Part shown: positions 1-11,281 of the stretch, piece after piece
How positions within the stretch are numbered: position 1 is the stretch's first letter
Layout: every line of letters starts with the position of its first letter
DNA from: Stenocarpella maydis
Taxonomy: Eukaryota > Ascomycota > Sordariomycetes > Diaporthales > Diaporthaceae
DNA length: 64,000 nt
NCBI GenBank assembly: GCA_002270565.1
Contig: NQMI01000042.1
Location: 124,001 to 188,000 of the forward strand
Reading direction: 5' to 3'
Translations under genes and position numbers: made by a program
The notes under the pieces: generated by a model
The model's input: only the letters and a program-made list of their open reading frames with translations
Told to the model about the DNA's origin: nothing
Databases searched by the model: none

Positions 1-1
1 C

Positions 2-1030
2 CGAACCGGCCAAAAGGTGCGCGTGACCTTCAACTACCGCTACGCACCGCACAACACTCGCGTCTTCGAGATCCTGCGCAGCGGCGCCATCGGCAAGGTG
101 ACGAGCGTGCACTTCGAGTGGATGCTCAACACGTCGCACGGCGCCGACTACTTCCGGCGGTGGCACCGCGACAAGCGCAACAGCGGGGGCCTGCTGGTGC
201 ACAAGAGCACGCACCACTTCGACCTCGTCAACTTCTGGCTGCAGACGCGGCCCGAGACTGTCTACGCGCAGGGGGACCTCAAGTTCTACGGCCGGGAGAA
301 CGCCGAGCAGAGGGGCGTCACGAGGTTCTACACGCGCAGCCACGGCAGCGAGCTCGCAAAGGGGGACCCCTTTGCGCTGCACATGGAGAACAACGAGGGG
401 CTCAAGGCGCTGTACCTCGACGCTGAGCATGAGGATAGCTACCACCGCGACCAGAGCGTCTTTAGCGACGGGATTTCCATCGAGGACACCATGAACGTGC
501 TTGTGCGGTACAAGAACGGCGCGGTCATGACATACTCGCTCACGGCGTACGCGCCGTGGGAGGGGTTCCGGGTGAGCTTCAACGGGACGGGAGGGAGGCT
601 CGAGGTCGAGGTGGTCGAGAACAGTTATGTAAACTCGGGGGGCGACCAGTCGCTCGAAGGGTCCCTGGAGAGGCGGACGATCCTGCTCCGGCCGCTGTTC
701 GAGAAGCCTCGGGAGATTGAAATTGGCGAGAGCAAAGGAGCCCACGGTGGAGGCGACTCGGTCCTCCTCCAAGATTTGTTTGGTGAGCCCGTTTCAGGCA
801 AGTATAGGAGGGCCGCCAGTCACATCGACGGGGCGGCCTCCATCCTTACCGGTACGTTGCGTTACTGTGTAGCCGCCCCCCCACCCTTCCAACAAAATAC
901 GGAAGTCTCCAGCCGGCGGAGGAAAAAAAAACATTATTAGAAGCTAACCGTGACAGGCATCGCCGCCAACATGTCGATTGCCACCGGGCAGGTAGTGAAG
1001 TGCGACGACATCTTGACGCTGCCAGAATGA
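2..1030 (+). CDS. Gfo/Idh/MocA-family oxidoreductase, C-terminal part (partial at window edge)
   Basis: The reading frame is open to the left edge, so the NAD(P)-binding Rossmann half lies outside the window. What is seen is the C-terminal substrate and dimerisation half: a conserved block around GGLLVHKSTHHFDLVNFW, the segment in which this family carries its catalytic and substrate-contacting His, then a beta-sheet-rich domain. Exon 1 ends at 851; a GT-AG intron covers 852-956; the last exon 957-1030 adds a short tail ending DDILTLPE and TGA at 1028-1030. The splice junction completes a Gly codon (g|gc). The family reduces or oxidises sugars, inositols and related polyols in the cytosol; the substrate cannot be read here. 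Family call is good, specificity unknown. Confidence 0.85.
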
Positions 1031-3025
1031 CAGACTGCCAACAGATTAAGACAGGTCCATGTCTATAGTGGGTTAAAAACAGCACAGAGAGAGAGAGAGA
1101 GAGAGAGCACAACCTAGACCCAGACACTGTGGAGGAGCGAAAAGCTTGGAAGCCGAGGAGACCGAGCAGTCGGGTCGCTTTGTCATACGCTTAATTAGAG
1201 CGACGCAGAAATGCCGGTACCGGTTCCAATACCGAGACCAGATCAAGACGGACAGGGGTGCGAGCAGAATGCTATGTGCACTACGGAGTACATAGTACGG
1301 CAGAGAGATTATGCGCGCGTCCCACGAGTCAACAAAACTCTGTTTCCTGCGCAGAGCAAAAGGGGCTGAGTACTCATACATGCAACCCCATCGGCGGTCC
1401 TCGCCTCATAAAAAATGCTCCCACTATGGGCATCCGGTATTCGCCGTCAAGGCTTGGGACCGCGGCTACGGAAAATACCCCCCAAATAAAAAAAAAAAAC
1501 CAAATAAAACGGAAAAACTTGTTCACAAGTCCTAAGTAGTACACAAGACGCCTTCTTCAGCCCCGCCCCGATGGGCGCAGTACCGAGTCCACCTGTCCAC
1601 TTAGTGTATAAGGCTTGTTAGGGATGCTTGCAAACCCCCACTCTGCACTCGGTGCGGCGGAGCGCCAGCCCAAAGATCTTATCTGATGCTGTTGTGATTG
1701 GATCGGTGCCTGTCTAGACTCTCACTTAGATTGCGCAAATACACTAGTACGGGGCACAGGGCCTACCAAGACAAATCAGAGCCCAGTGCCTGGATCCGGC
1801 TGGCGAGGGGCCTCGGCGAGGTGACATCTTGGCGGTCCCCACGCTGGACCTGTAGGCACTATGGTCGTGAGTGGCAGCGTTTCATAGAGAGTGGCTTTAT
1901 TTCAACGGCAGACGCCGCAGAGAGGCCCATAGCATGCGATCTGTGTGCCTCCGCCGAGTTCGGCTCAGTCGCAGGGGTGAACGGGGCTCGGCTCGGCGGG
2001 GCCCTGCTCGCTCCCAAGGTCCGCCCCCGAATGGGCGTTGCATGGTCAGCCCTACTGAGGCCGCTTGGACTCTGCCATTCGCGCATGACGGGTGGCACTC
2101 TGTAAATTTAGGTACCTGAGCCGAGACTATAGTGCCACGGTAGCCGCCAAGCGGTTCTTGATGGGAGGACTGAGGCTCATGGCCCTGATATATCCCATGT
2201 TCATTACCCCCCCGTCTCAGGTTAGTCCAAAATAGGAGCTTGTCTATGGGGTCCAGCTGCTGTTTGTCTGGTTGACTTTATCCTATCCCCTGCAGACAGT
2301 GTACGTACCGTAGCATTGTTACTCGAAGCAGCAGCTCACAAGAGCCGTGACACACTCCGCTCCCTGGCCCGGAGCCCCGGGATCTTCGCCCTGATAGACT
2401 GATAGCTCTCAATGCGAGTCAACTCCCAAGCCCACTAGCGGAGATAGCAATCCCTGACGGGAAGGTGGCGGGCGCTTTTACTCTGTTTCTAATTTTCCAT
2501 TCTTTTCTCTGATTGCTCCCACCAGATAGATGGCCGGGTGCCCGGCTGGATTCTTGGTATGATGCTGCCTCCGGCTCTGTTTCGCTGTTGCGGAAAGTCG
2601 CCGACCTCGGTGGGTTCTGCAATTGATTGCAACCCCGCCGCGTGGTTTGGGAGAAGTTTTGATTCATGTTTCTTCTGTCTTGGTGTCCAGGATGACTAGG
2701 GTGGCAGGGGTCGTACGGCCATTCCCTGGCGACGAGCGTCAACAAGGGAAACGAAAAATAGATGACGGTCTAGAAGGCGCCGTGGGGGTTGTGACAACAG
2801 CATATAAGGTCCAACTGCCCGATCACATACGGCTCGGCCCTAGATGGCGATAGAAGTTCATCCTAACTTGACGCCGCACGCCTTTCCTCCCTTGCCTTTC
2901 GTGGTCCGTTTGGCCTGTGATCATCAGCTTCCCCTCGTTCCGTCCTGACCACCCATCCCTCTTTTTCTCTACTAGCAGTCACTGCGAGATTCCCCTCGTT
3001 AACACACCAAGCCCCAAAACACACG
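1031..3025. other. Intergenic spacer with a GA microsatellite
   Basis: About 2 kb without a gene that can be supported. It holds a (GA)n tract at about 1085-1107 and an A-run near 1488-1498. Open frames of up to 135 codons have no recognisable motif. A TATA-like CATATAAG at 2801-2808 is probably part of the promoter of the next gene. Confidence 0.6.
2801..2808 (+). promoter_or_regulatory. Putative TATA box of the alpha-hydroxy-acid oxidase gene
   Basis: CATATAAG lies about 220 nt upstream of the ATG at 3026, in a spacer with no competing gene. The distance leaves room for a 5' UTR. Assigned from sequence and position only. Confidence 0.35.
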
Positions 3026-4500
3026 ATGCTTTCGTCAGTCTTCACGGCTGCTGCCGTTGCAGTCGCCGGCGTCTCCGCTGCCCGGCCCTGGCTTAACGAG
3101 CCCGACACCGGCCTCGACGCCATCGTGAGCAAGCTCTCTGTCGGCCAGCTCCCTACCCTCGACGAGATGGTCGGCCTGCCAGACTTTGACTGTAGGTAAA
3201 CCTCGGTGACTGTCACCAGTCACACAAGGCAACGCTGAGTTATCGACGCCACTATCCATGAACCAATGCTGACTTTCCCATTCCGTAGGGGCTGCTCGCA
3301 ACTACCTCCCTGTGAAGAACGTTAGTTCTGCCCTGTCGGGGATGAGGCCTGGGGTTTTGAGCATGTAACTGATTGGGTCTGCAGTACACATACTACCGCA
3401 ACGGCGCTGCCGGCGAGTGGTCGTACCGGAACAACCTCGAGGTGCGTGCATGAAACACTACAGCCTGACGTGCCAGGGGCAAAATGATAAACAGCCACTG
3501 ACCTTGCCCTGTCACAGGTCTTCGGCCGCTACCGCCTCAGGCCCCGTGCAATGGTTGATGTCACCAACATCGAGGCCAGCCTGAAGACAACCATCCTCGG
3601 CTACGAGTTCGACGCGCCCTTCTTCATCTCCCCTGCGGCCAAGGCGGGGTACGCGCACCCTGATGCCGAGCTCAACCTGATGAAGGCTGCCGGGGCCGGT
3701 GGCATCCCCTACATCGTAAGCATCAGCCACCCTCCCCCATGCCGTCGCCCCCAGACAGCAGCCCGCTTGCTCACCACCAAGCCGACAAACAGGTCTCGGG
3801 CTACTCGACCCTGCCCCTCGAGGACATCGCCGCGGTGGCCCTCCCCAACCAGACCTTCTTCAGCCAGGTCTACTTCACCCTGAACGACACCCAGAACAGG
3901 GCCCTCCTCCAGCGGTCGGAGCGCTCCGGGGCCAAGGCGGTGGTGTGGTCCATCGACTCGCCCGGCTCGCCCGACCGCCAGCGCGCGGCGCGGTACGACG
4001 TCGGCTCGGCCAACACGGTGTTCACCAAGAACACGTGGGAGGTCTACAACCAGTACCGCAACTGGACCACCCTGCCCATCGTGCTCAAGGGCATCCAGAA
4101 CGTGGCCGACGCGCGCGCCGCCGTCGACCACGGCGTCAAGGCCATCATCCTGTCCAACCACGGCGGCCGCAACCTGGACGGCTCCCCCTCGTCGCTCGAG
4201 GTCGCCATCGAGATCTTCCAGAAGGACCCCGAGATCTTCAAGCAGATCGAGGTGCTCGCCGACGGCGGCGTCCGCTACGGCACCGACGCGCTGCGGCTCA
4301 TGGCGCTGGGCGTCAAGGCGGTGGGCATGGGGCGCCCCTTCATGTTCTCTAACGTGTTTGGCGAGGACGGCGTCAAGAAGATCGTCTCGCTCTTCAGGAA
4401 CGGCCTCATGAACGATGCTGCCAACCTGGGGCTGGGCGACCTCAAGGCCATCGACTCGTCCTATGTCGACTGGACCCCGCAGCCCTTCTGGGGCTTCTAA
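3026..4500 (+). CDS. Secreted FMN-dependent alpha-hydroxy-acid oxidase/dehydrogenase (lactate 2-monooxygenase-like)
   Basis: Exons 3026-3191, 3289-3320, 3385-3441, 3518-3715 and 3793-4500 join in frame to about 386 residues; all four introns are GT-AG and 64-97 nt long. The protein starts with a signal-peptide-like segment (MLSSVFTAAAVAVAGVSA). It then shows the TIM-barrel family core: FFISPAA, FSQVYFT (active-site Tyr), VLKGI (catalytic Lys near 250), SNHGGRNLDG (His near 274, Arg near 277) and the phosphate-binding DGGVRYGTDALRL and GMGRPFMF. No cytochrome b5 domain precedes the barrel, unlike flavocytochrome b2. Family members oxidise L-2-hydroxy acids such as lactate, glycolate or mandelate using FMN. 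Secretion or vacuolar targeting is inferred from the N-terminus. The substrate is not readable. Confidence 0.92.
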
Positions 4501-5460
4501 GGGCCCTCTGCCGAGGACGGGGCCTCGGGTGTGATGCAGCTTTCCTGACGCCCTAGCTGTGGGCTGTTCTTGTATATATATATAAACATATAGACGCGCG
4601 ATTGCACATAGCCACTGGGTGACGAATTCCAGCGACTTTTCAGCCATACTTACTTGTTGCATTGCGTATTGCTGGTACACTCGGGCGGGTGTGTGTCTGT
4701 GCCATTCCAGGCTGATCAGGTCAGCAGTCCAGGGGCCAAAGGGCAAGCCGTAGAGGCTGAGAGAGTGCATGCTGCATGCTGCATACCCCCCCAACTTGCA
4801 CGACTGGATAATTCAGGACAAAGGAATTGGAGGTGCAGGTCGGGTGTGATGGGGAAGAAAAAAAAAAAAAAAAAAAATTCGGATCGGCGAGAGAGAAGGC
4901 GGGTGGCCAGATGACAGGCATTTACTATGTATTTGGAAAATGCACGCCCGGCTTCACATCTGAGAGCCGGGCACTCATTCTTTGGTGCCAAAGCAACTCG
5001 CACTGGGGCGCTGCAAGAGTCAGTATGCAAGTCTATGCGTAGATACACCTCACTAAAACGGTGGAGAGCCCTAGGGATAACCTTCCGGCTCGGAATGCCG
5101 GGGCCCTGCAGGTGAGATGGAGATGAGATACTGTGCAGATGTGCCAGATATGGTTTCGCGGGGTCGCGGGGAAAACGAAGAAGCCTGCCTGCATCTGCAC
5201 TATGGAAGTTTGAGTGAGAGCCGGCAGAACATCTGAGGCCCCCCCACTGTTTCGATCTGGAGCCGAGCTCCAACCAGCAAACAGCCGCCGCCGCCCCCTG
5301 GAAGATGCAACATACCGACTCGAGCCGGCGGGCCAAGGTAATCGGATCCGCGGGGGCGTGGGCCTCGACTCAGTGAGGCCTACTTCATCGCAGCCTCGAT
5401 ACGGCTTCACTCACTTGCATTCTGTGCTGCTTCAAAAAACACTCTTTCGTGCTCCGGAAA

Positions 5461-5510
5461 ACATCATCATCACCATCACCATCATCACCATCATCACCAT
5501 CACCACCACC

Positions 5511-5544
<34 letters not shown>

Positions 5545-5551
5545 TCATCAT
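5461..5551. repeat. CAT/CAC trinucleotide microsatellite
   Basis: About 90 bp of uninterrupted CAT and CAC units, ending in a pure CAT run. It lies in the promoter or 5' UTR region of the acyl-CoA ligase gene. Confidence 0.9.
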
Positions 5552-5629
5552 ATACAAAAGACCAACTTGATGCACGCAGCAACCTTGGGCTGATCAGTGA
5601 GGAGATTTGATATTCCGGCGAGGCCAAGA

Positions 5630-5680
5630 CACACAAGACACACGCACACACACACAAACACACACACACACACACACACG
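5630..5680. repeat. CA dinucleotide microsatellite
   Basis: An almost pure CA tract of about 50 bp, directly upstream of the acyl-CoA ligase ATG at 5698, so probably within its 5' leader. Confidence 0.85.
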
Positions 5681-5697
5681 CACATACCCGAGCTGCC

Positions 5698-7731
5698 ATG
5701 TCTCAGTCCAGCGACGCTGTGGCGCTGAGCGGCAGTGCCCCCGGACAGTACCCACGCTCTAACATCTTCGACTTCGTCTTTGGGAACCCATTCTCACAAC
5801 AGGCAACCCTGGTCCCCGAGTCTCAAAGGCTCCCACAAATAGCGGACTCACGACCCATATTCGTGGACAATAAGAATGGTGAGAAAATGCCACCATCTGC
5901 CGGGACGTCCCGGCTCACGCCAACACCACAACCCCCTCCACTCAGGGGATCCAGAGAGAAAGAAGAACCCTCAGGCTGACATTGCCCCGCAGAACGCACA
6001 CTCACCTTCGGCAGGGCCAGGGACGATGCCCTCACAGTAGCCGCGAACCTGCGGGCCCTGGGCCTGGACCCGGACCAGGTCCAGAGCCTGCCCCCGACGC
6101 CGTCGTGCGCGCGCCCGGAGCTGGCGCCCGTGGTGCTGATCCAGCTGCCCAACTGCCTCGCCTTCGCGTCGGTCCTGTACGGCACCTTCGCCTCGGGCCT
6201 GACGGCGTCGCTGGCGTCCCCGGCCCTGACCGCCACCGAGCTCGCCTGGATCCTCCAGAACGCCCGGCCCCGCGCCATCATCACGGCCAGCGCGTCCCTG
6301 GGCGCCATGCGCGAGGCGCTCGGGGCCCAGGAGGACGCCGCCTTCTTCGCCGGCGTGCCCGTCTTCACCGTCGACGTGGCCGGCGACGCCTACCTCTCGG
6401 GCGCGGGCCCGGCGCCGCAGGGCGCCCCGTCGGCACACGAGAGGGACTGGTCCGCCCTCCTCAGGGACCCGCCCGCGCGCGTCGGGCCCTACCACCTCCC
6501 GGCAGCCTCGGCGCCGAACCGCACGGCCGTGATCCTGTGGTCGTCGGGGACCTCGGGGCGGTCCAAGGGCGTGCTCATCTCGCACAACGCCCTCGTCTTC
6601 GCCACGGCATCCATCTGGCACGACGCCGACTTCCACCGCCCGGGCCTGCAGCAGAGCTGGCTGGGCTACGTGCCCTTCTACCACGTCTTCGGGCTGTGCA
6701 ACATCTTCCTGCTCGCCCCCGCCGTCGGCGCAGCCTGCCACGTCATGAGCGCCTTCTCCCTCGAGGCCATGCTCGCGGCCGTCGCGCGCCGCCGCGTCAC
6801 CTACCTGCACATGGCGCCCCCCGTGGCCGTGATGCTGGCCAAGGCGCCCGCCGTGGACAGGTACGCCCGCTCCGGCGGCTTCGCCAGCGTCGTGGCCGGC
6901 GTCACGGGCGGCGCGCCCCTCGGCCACGAGGTCGTCCTCGCCGTGCACCGCCGCCTCGGGTTCCGCGTCCGCATGGGCTACGGCCTGAGCGAGACGTGCA
7001 ACACGTCGGTGCAGCGCGGGCTCGCCGAGGCGGACATGCACGCCGGCGCGGGCGACAGCGGGCGGCCGCACTATGGCGTCGAGCTGCTCATCGCCGCGGA
7101 CGGGCACGACTTTAGCAAGGGCGGGAGGACGCCCCCCGCGAGGGTCGGCGCCGCCGGCGAGATCCTCATCCGCTCGCCGTCCCTCATGAGCGCGTACCTG
7201 CCCGTCGGCGGCGTCGGCGCGGGCCGGCCGGACATGAGCACCACGATGGAGGCGCTGACGCCCGACGGGTGGTTCCGCACGGGCGACGTCGGGTTCCTGG
7301 ACGAGCGCGGCGCGATCCACATCACGGACCGGCTCAAGGAGCTCATCAAGGTCCGCGCGTACCAGGTCGCGCCCGCCGAGCTCGAGGCCGTGCTGTGCAG
7401 CAGCGATGCGGTGGCCGACGCGGGCGTCATCGGCGTGTACGACTCGAGCGAGGCGACCGAGTGGCCCCGCGCGTACGTGGTCCCGCGCGACCCGGAGCTG
7501 GTCAGGAGCGGCGACAGGGCCGGGCTGGGGCGGCTCGCGGAGGAGCTCAAGGCGCTGGTGGAGAAGAGGACCGCGCGGTACAAGTGGCTTGTGGGCGGTA
7601 TCGTGTTCGCGGAGGCGATCCCCAAGTCTCCCAGCGGCAAGATCCTGAGGAGGGTTATCAAGGACGGCGGTGTCAAGGGCGGGATTGAGGTCGCGGTGTA
7701 TCAGAAGAAGAAGAGGGATTCGAAGCTGTAA
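5698..7731 (+). CDS. Peroxisomal 4-coumarate-CoA-ligase-like acyl-CoA synthetase
   Basis: Exon 1 is 5698-5878, a GT-AG intron spans 5879-5992, and exon 2 is 5993-7731; the product is about 639 residues. ANL-superfamily motifs appear in order: WSSGTSGRSKGV (AMP/phosphate-binding loop, near residue 245), YGLSETCN (near 393), WFRTGDVGFL (near 488), the hinge DRLKELIKVRAYQVAPAELE, and SPSGKILRR with the catalytic Lys of A10. The last three residues are SKL, a textbook PTS1, so the enzyme should be imported into peroxisomes. There it would adenylate a carboxylic acid and pass it to CoA, as in side-chain or fatty-acid beta-oxidation. The acid could be aromatic, fatty or a secondary-metabolite intermediate; the sequence does not decide. 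The CA tract right before the ATG is unusual. Confidence 0.93.
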
Positions 7732-8004
7732 ATAAATAGTCACGGTTTTTTGTTTCCAAGGCGTCCTTGTGGTTTCTGATCTTCGACTCTGTGCCGCGTC
7801 TGCCTACTAATAAGTAGCGCCCTACTCCGGCACCCATGTCTTTGTTACGGCGCATATCTGACGAAACCTTGCCTACACAACCTTCCCGTACTCCACCATC
7901 AGAGCATGCATGTAGGACGTGACTCTACAATCCCCTTTATCATATCCAGGTGACGAGGCAGTGTGGCCCAAGTGCCAAAACCGGCCCCCGGCCCACGAGC
8001 TGGC

Positions 8005-9711
8005 TCACAGCTTTAACCGGCAGAAGCAGGACGACCGGATCGGCACGTCCGCGACCTGCAGGGCAGCCTCGAGCTGCGGCTCGATCTCGCGCGCCTCGTC
8101 CTCCCTCCCGAGCCTCAGCAGGCTCTCGTGGTACCCGTGCAGCGACCACACGTTGTTGCGGTGCTGGAACGTCCTCGGCAGGGTGTCGTCCACGCCGAGG
8201 TCCGCCCGGTAGATGGCCGCCGCCTCGGCCGCGCGCCCCTGCTCGAGCAGCAGCGCCGACAGCGCGTGCCTGGTGGGCTGCATCCACCCCCACGGCTCGT
8301 CGTACTCGAGCCCGTCGTCGCGCCGGATCGCCTCGCGCAGGTGCGCGAAGCCCGCCTCCACGTCGCCGCGGCGGTACTCGACCTCGCCCGCGAGCATGGC
8401 GCTCGCGATGCCGAGGATGTCGACGCACGTGTTGTTGAAGAGCGTGCGCGACCTGGGCACGGTCGCGCGCTGCGCCTCGAATCGCTCGCGCTCCCTGTCG
8501 GCCTCGTCGACGCGGCCCAGGGCGGCGAGGGCGATCCCCCTGGCGTACAGGTAGACTGCCGTCGTGAAGGAATAGAGCATCTGGTCCTTGGGGAGGGGCA
8601 GGCCCAGGATGTCCTCCCACCGCCCGAAGCGCACGTATACGTGCACGCGCACGGCTACGAAGGCCTCGAGCCAGTTGGCCATCGGCGGGGACTCGATGCG
8701 GAGGAGCTGTTCTGGCAGCGAGGCCTCCAGCTGTGTCACCGTCTCCAGCGCGATCCTCGACTGGGCCGAGAACATGGCGGCGTAGATGCGGAAATGGTAG
8801 TTGTGGGAGCGGTACAGGGTGTAGAAGTTCATTGCCCCTGCCCGCGCCAGGAACTTCTCATCCGCGATGATGGCAGCCGAGTTGGCGTCGACGGCGTCAC
8901 TGTAATGCCCGGAGAGAACGTCGAGGTGCGAGGGCATGTGGTTGAGATGTCCTCCGTCCGGCACGAGCTGGCGGAGGTGGTTTGCCAGGGGCAGCGCGGC
9001 CTCCGGGTTGCTGCTCATCTCCATCAGGTGGATCCAGAGGTGCAGCAGCCCCGGGTGGCCCTTGCCGCCAGGCTGCAAGAATGCCTTGTCCAGGGCCTGT
9101 TTTGCTTCCAGTGTGTAGGCACCAGGTGCAGGTTCCCCCGTGCGGATATCCCAGAGCTTCCATGGCGTGAGGTTCATGAGCGAGTCGACGAACAGGGCTG
9201 CCACGTCCAGGTCCTGAGGGTGGGCTTCATAAACGCCACGCATTGCCTCGGCGTATGCCCTGTTCCAGACCTCACTGTGTGCTGGATCCTTGGTATCTGG
9301 GGGGATCTGATGCTCCTGGGGGTATCGCCGCTTGAGTGCTTTGATGAGGGCGACCTCGACAGGCGGTGCCTTGTCAGAGATGTCGAGCGCACGCTTCACT
9401 GCCCGGTACGACCTTTCGACCGTGGTTTCCATCTCGCGCCCCTCGAAGAAGTCCCATGGCTTGTTGTAGTTGGGTCCTAGGGCATAGGCCAGACCCCAGT
9501 AAGCCATGGGGAAGTCTGGATCGAGGTCGATGGCCTGCTGGAAACATGCGGCAGATTCCTCGTGGTTGAACGCGTAGGACCATATTAGGCCGCGGTCAAA
9601 CCACGTCTGTGCCTCCCTGCTGCCGGTGCTGACGTCTCTGTGGTAGCTCCCGAGGTCGTAGTATGACCCGTCATCCGAGGTTGTCGGGGCTGGAGGCGGT
9701 CGGGTTGTCAT
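8005..9711 (-). CDS. Intronless tetratricopeptide-repeat protein
   Basis: A single uninterrupted frame of 568 residues. TPR-type helical pairs are visible, for example AYAFNHEESAACFQQAIDLD followed by PDFPMAYWGLAYALG, and near the C-terminus HALSALLLEQGRAAEAAAIY. The spacing of small and large hydrophobic residues fits an alpha-solenoid. No signal peptide or membrane segment is seen, so a cytosolic role in protein interaction is likely; no catalytic motif was recognised. The lack of introns, in a region where most genes have them, and the similarity in style to bacterial TPR proteins (the AFNHEE...AYWG pattern) raise the possibility of acquisition from bacteria, but this is inference. Confidence 0.85.
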   Translation of the reverse strand: MTTRPPPAPTTSDDGSYYDLGSYHRDVSTGSREAQTWFDRGLIWSYAFNHEESAACFQQAIDLDPDFPMAYWGLAYALGPNYNKPWDFFEGREMETTVERSYRAVKRALDISDKAPPVEVALIKALKRRYPQEHQIPPDTKDPAHSEVWNRAYAEAMRGVYEAHPQDLDVAALFVDSLMNLTPWKLWDIRTGEPAPGAYTLEAKQALDKAFLQPGGKGHPGLLHLWIHLMEMSSNPEAALPLANHLRQLVPDGGHLNHMPSHLDVLSGHYSDAVDANSAAIIADEKFLARAGAMNFYTLYRSHNYHFRIYAAMFSAQSRIALETVTQLEASLPEQLLRIESPPMANWLEAFVAVRVHVYVRFGRWEDILGLPLPKDQMLYSFTTAVYLYARGIALAALGRVDEADRERERFEAQRATVPRSRTLFNNTCVDILGIASAMLAGEVEYRRGDVEAGFAHLREAIRRDDGLEYDEPWGWMQPTRHALSALLLEQGRAAEAAAIYRADLGVDDTLPRTFQHRNNVWSLHGYHESLLRLGREDEAREIEPQLEAALQVADVPIRSSCFCRLKL

Positions 9712-10110
9712 TACGGCAGTGAGAAGTAGACGAGATACTATGCGGCTGGGATCTGGTTCTGATGTTGAGAATAAGAGGTGTGGGCGGCTTATGCTGAGAG
9801 TGCTTCAGGGTCCTAGCACTCGAGTGACGGGCCGCGTATCGGACATCCCCTGCTGTGCCCGCTGTGATGTTGGTGGGGGTGGGGTCATTCAGGGTGCAAG
9901 TGGCGGGTGGTGCAGCTGCTCATCAGTTCAACCCAACACCTTTTTTTTCTTCTCTACGTGATGGCTGAGTGCTGTTCAAGCTTTTACTCGCAGACAATGC
10001 TTGGGTTCTCAGCCGACTTTTTTTTTTTTACATGTCGAGCTCCTGCACAAAACCAATGTCCTCGCACAGGCGCCCTCGTCAAGTCACGGTGCCACTGACC
10101 ACTCCCCTGG
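9712..10110. other. Short spacer, no gene seen
   Basis: About 400 bp between two genes on the minus strand, with T-runs near 9942 and 10019. It should hold the promoter of the TPR gene and the terminator of the DUF3237 gene, but no specific site can be pointed out. Confidence 0.5.
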
Positions 10111-10702
10111 CTATGCAGCTCCAACGGTCCCGTTCGGAGGCGACGTTATATACCACATATCGATCAAGACAAAGCCACTACCGCCGCGCAAGATCCCCAC
10201 GGCCGTGACATAGTTCATCCAGAAGTACTTCTCCGAGCCAGTTTCATAGATACCTCGTAGGTGAATGGTTCCGTCGCTCTGGCTGGAGCCGGCCGTCTTG
10301 ATGTAGATGTTCTCGCCGTCGTCGGTCCGCAGCGAGTACCTTGTGTCAGGATGCGACACGCCCTTGTTGTCGAGGTAGTTCCAGTCCGCCCCGAGATTGA
10401 GCACCTCGCCTGCCGAGCGCGTCGTGAGCAGGTGAATGTCTCTGAGTAATGGCAGAGAAGGGAGAGGGATCGGGAAGAGGTCCATCGTCACACATACCTT
10501 TGACCCTGGGCCCCTCAAAGGTTCCGCCAGTGATTGGGATCACACGGACGTCCCCGTATGGACCAACTCCTGTGCTGAACCTCTCACCGAGGGTGCAGTT
10601 CAGAGAGTAGAGGAACTCGAGCCCTGGCGGTGTAGGCGTAGCGAAGCCACTCACGGCGGCCGCCAGGAAGAGCAGGGTCGTTGAGACGGCGGACTTCAGC
10701 AT
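10111..10702 (-). CDS. Secreted DUF3237-family protein
   Basis: Exon 1 is 10702-10498 and exon 2 is 10409-10111, giving 167 residues. An alternative acceptor nearer the donor is possible, but the acceptor at 10411-10410 gives GPRVKGEVLNLGADW, the expected DUF3237 core (GPR-x-KG ... GADW), so it is preferred; the intron is 88 nt. The N-terminus MLKSAVSTTLLFLAAAVSGFA is a clear signal peptide. Later motifs include DTRYSLRTDDGENIYI and the terminal GFVLIDMWYI, all beta-strand like. DUF3237 proteins are small barrels of unknown activity, often near redox or secondary-metabolite genes. The biochemical role is unknown. Confidence 0.85.
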
Positions 10703-11281
10703 CTCGACAAGATGATGGATGGCTTCTCTGGCGTCTGCACAACTCGGCCGTGTCCGAGGAAAGGGGAGTTGACGAAAGATATAGCCGCGAGGGCCGGATT
10801 ATCCGTGGTCGGGGCTATTCAGTCTTCTTCCATGCTTATAACATTTAGCCGCGTCACTCCAGCTGCCCCCCGAGGTATTCAGGCACGGAGGTATCCAGGT
10901 ACGAAGCAGGGTTGAGGCGACATTGACTCGCACGATTGCCAACCTCAACTCCCCGGATGCAACACTGTGTTCGGACAAGTGGGGCTTGCTAGTCTGGTCG
11001 CGGGGAAACGATGGGGTTTGCCTAATTGCGCCTGAGCTCATGGCAACAGGTCCCGGCCGGTCTGCCGGTCTAGGGGTATATATTTTCCCCAACGAGAGGC
11101 GGTGGCGATGGCGTAGGTGAGGGCCTCACCAGCTCACCGCATCTGCCGCCTGGATGGTTGACGTCACCGATGAGATGCATCGGGAGGCACTCGATCGCCG
11201 CTCGACTGCCGTTGTGGCGTGGTGACAAGGGCTGTGCATGACGCGCCCGGGACACACAACGGCGGTACATGACCACAGCAC
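10703..11281. other. Spacer without a supported gene
   Basis: About 580 bp upstream of the DUF3237 gene and downstream of the 2EXR gene. A TATA-like GTATATATTTT near 11076-11086 is the only notable site. Overlapping frames here are shadows. Confidence 0.5.

Larger units (their letters stand above)
4501..5697. other. Intergenic spacer rich in simple repeats
   Basis: No gene is supported. The stretch holds an A-run at about 4857-4878, a mixed CAT/CAC trinucleotide array at about 5461-5551 and a CA-dinucleotide tract at about 5630-5680 that stops some 18 bp before the next start codon. Frames translating these tracts (poly-His, poly-Asp, poly-Cys/Val) are artefacts of the repeats. Confidence 0.7.

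Noticed and set aside
1698..2105. 135-codon open frame in the first spacer
   Set aside because: Overlaps equally open frames on the other strand and has no motif.
3709..4794. 361-codon open frame antisense to the alpha-hydroxy-acid oxidase
   Set aside because: It mirrors a GC-rich exon with strong third-position bias; composition is Arg/Val/Gly/Asp-rich low complexity with no motif.
5971..7743. 590-codon open frame antisense to the acyl-CoA ligase
   Set aside because: Shadow of a GC-rich coding exon; Arg/Ala/Gly/Val-rich and without domains, while the plus strand has all ANL motifs.
8128..9480. 450-codon plus-strand frame over the TPR gene
   Set aside because: Shadow frame; Val/Leu/Arg/His-rich with no motif, whereas the minus strand encodes TPR repeats.
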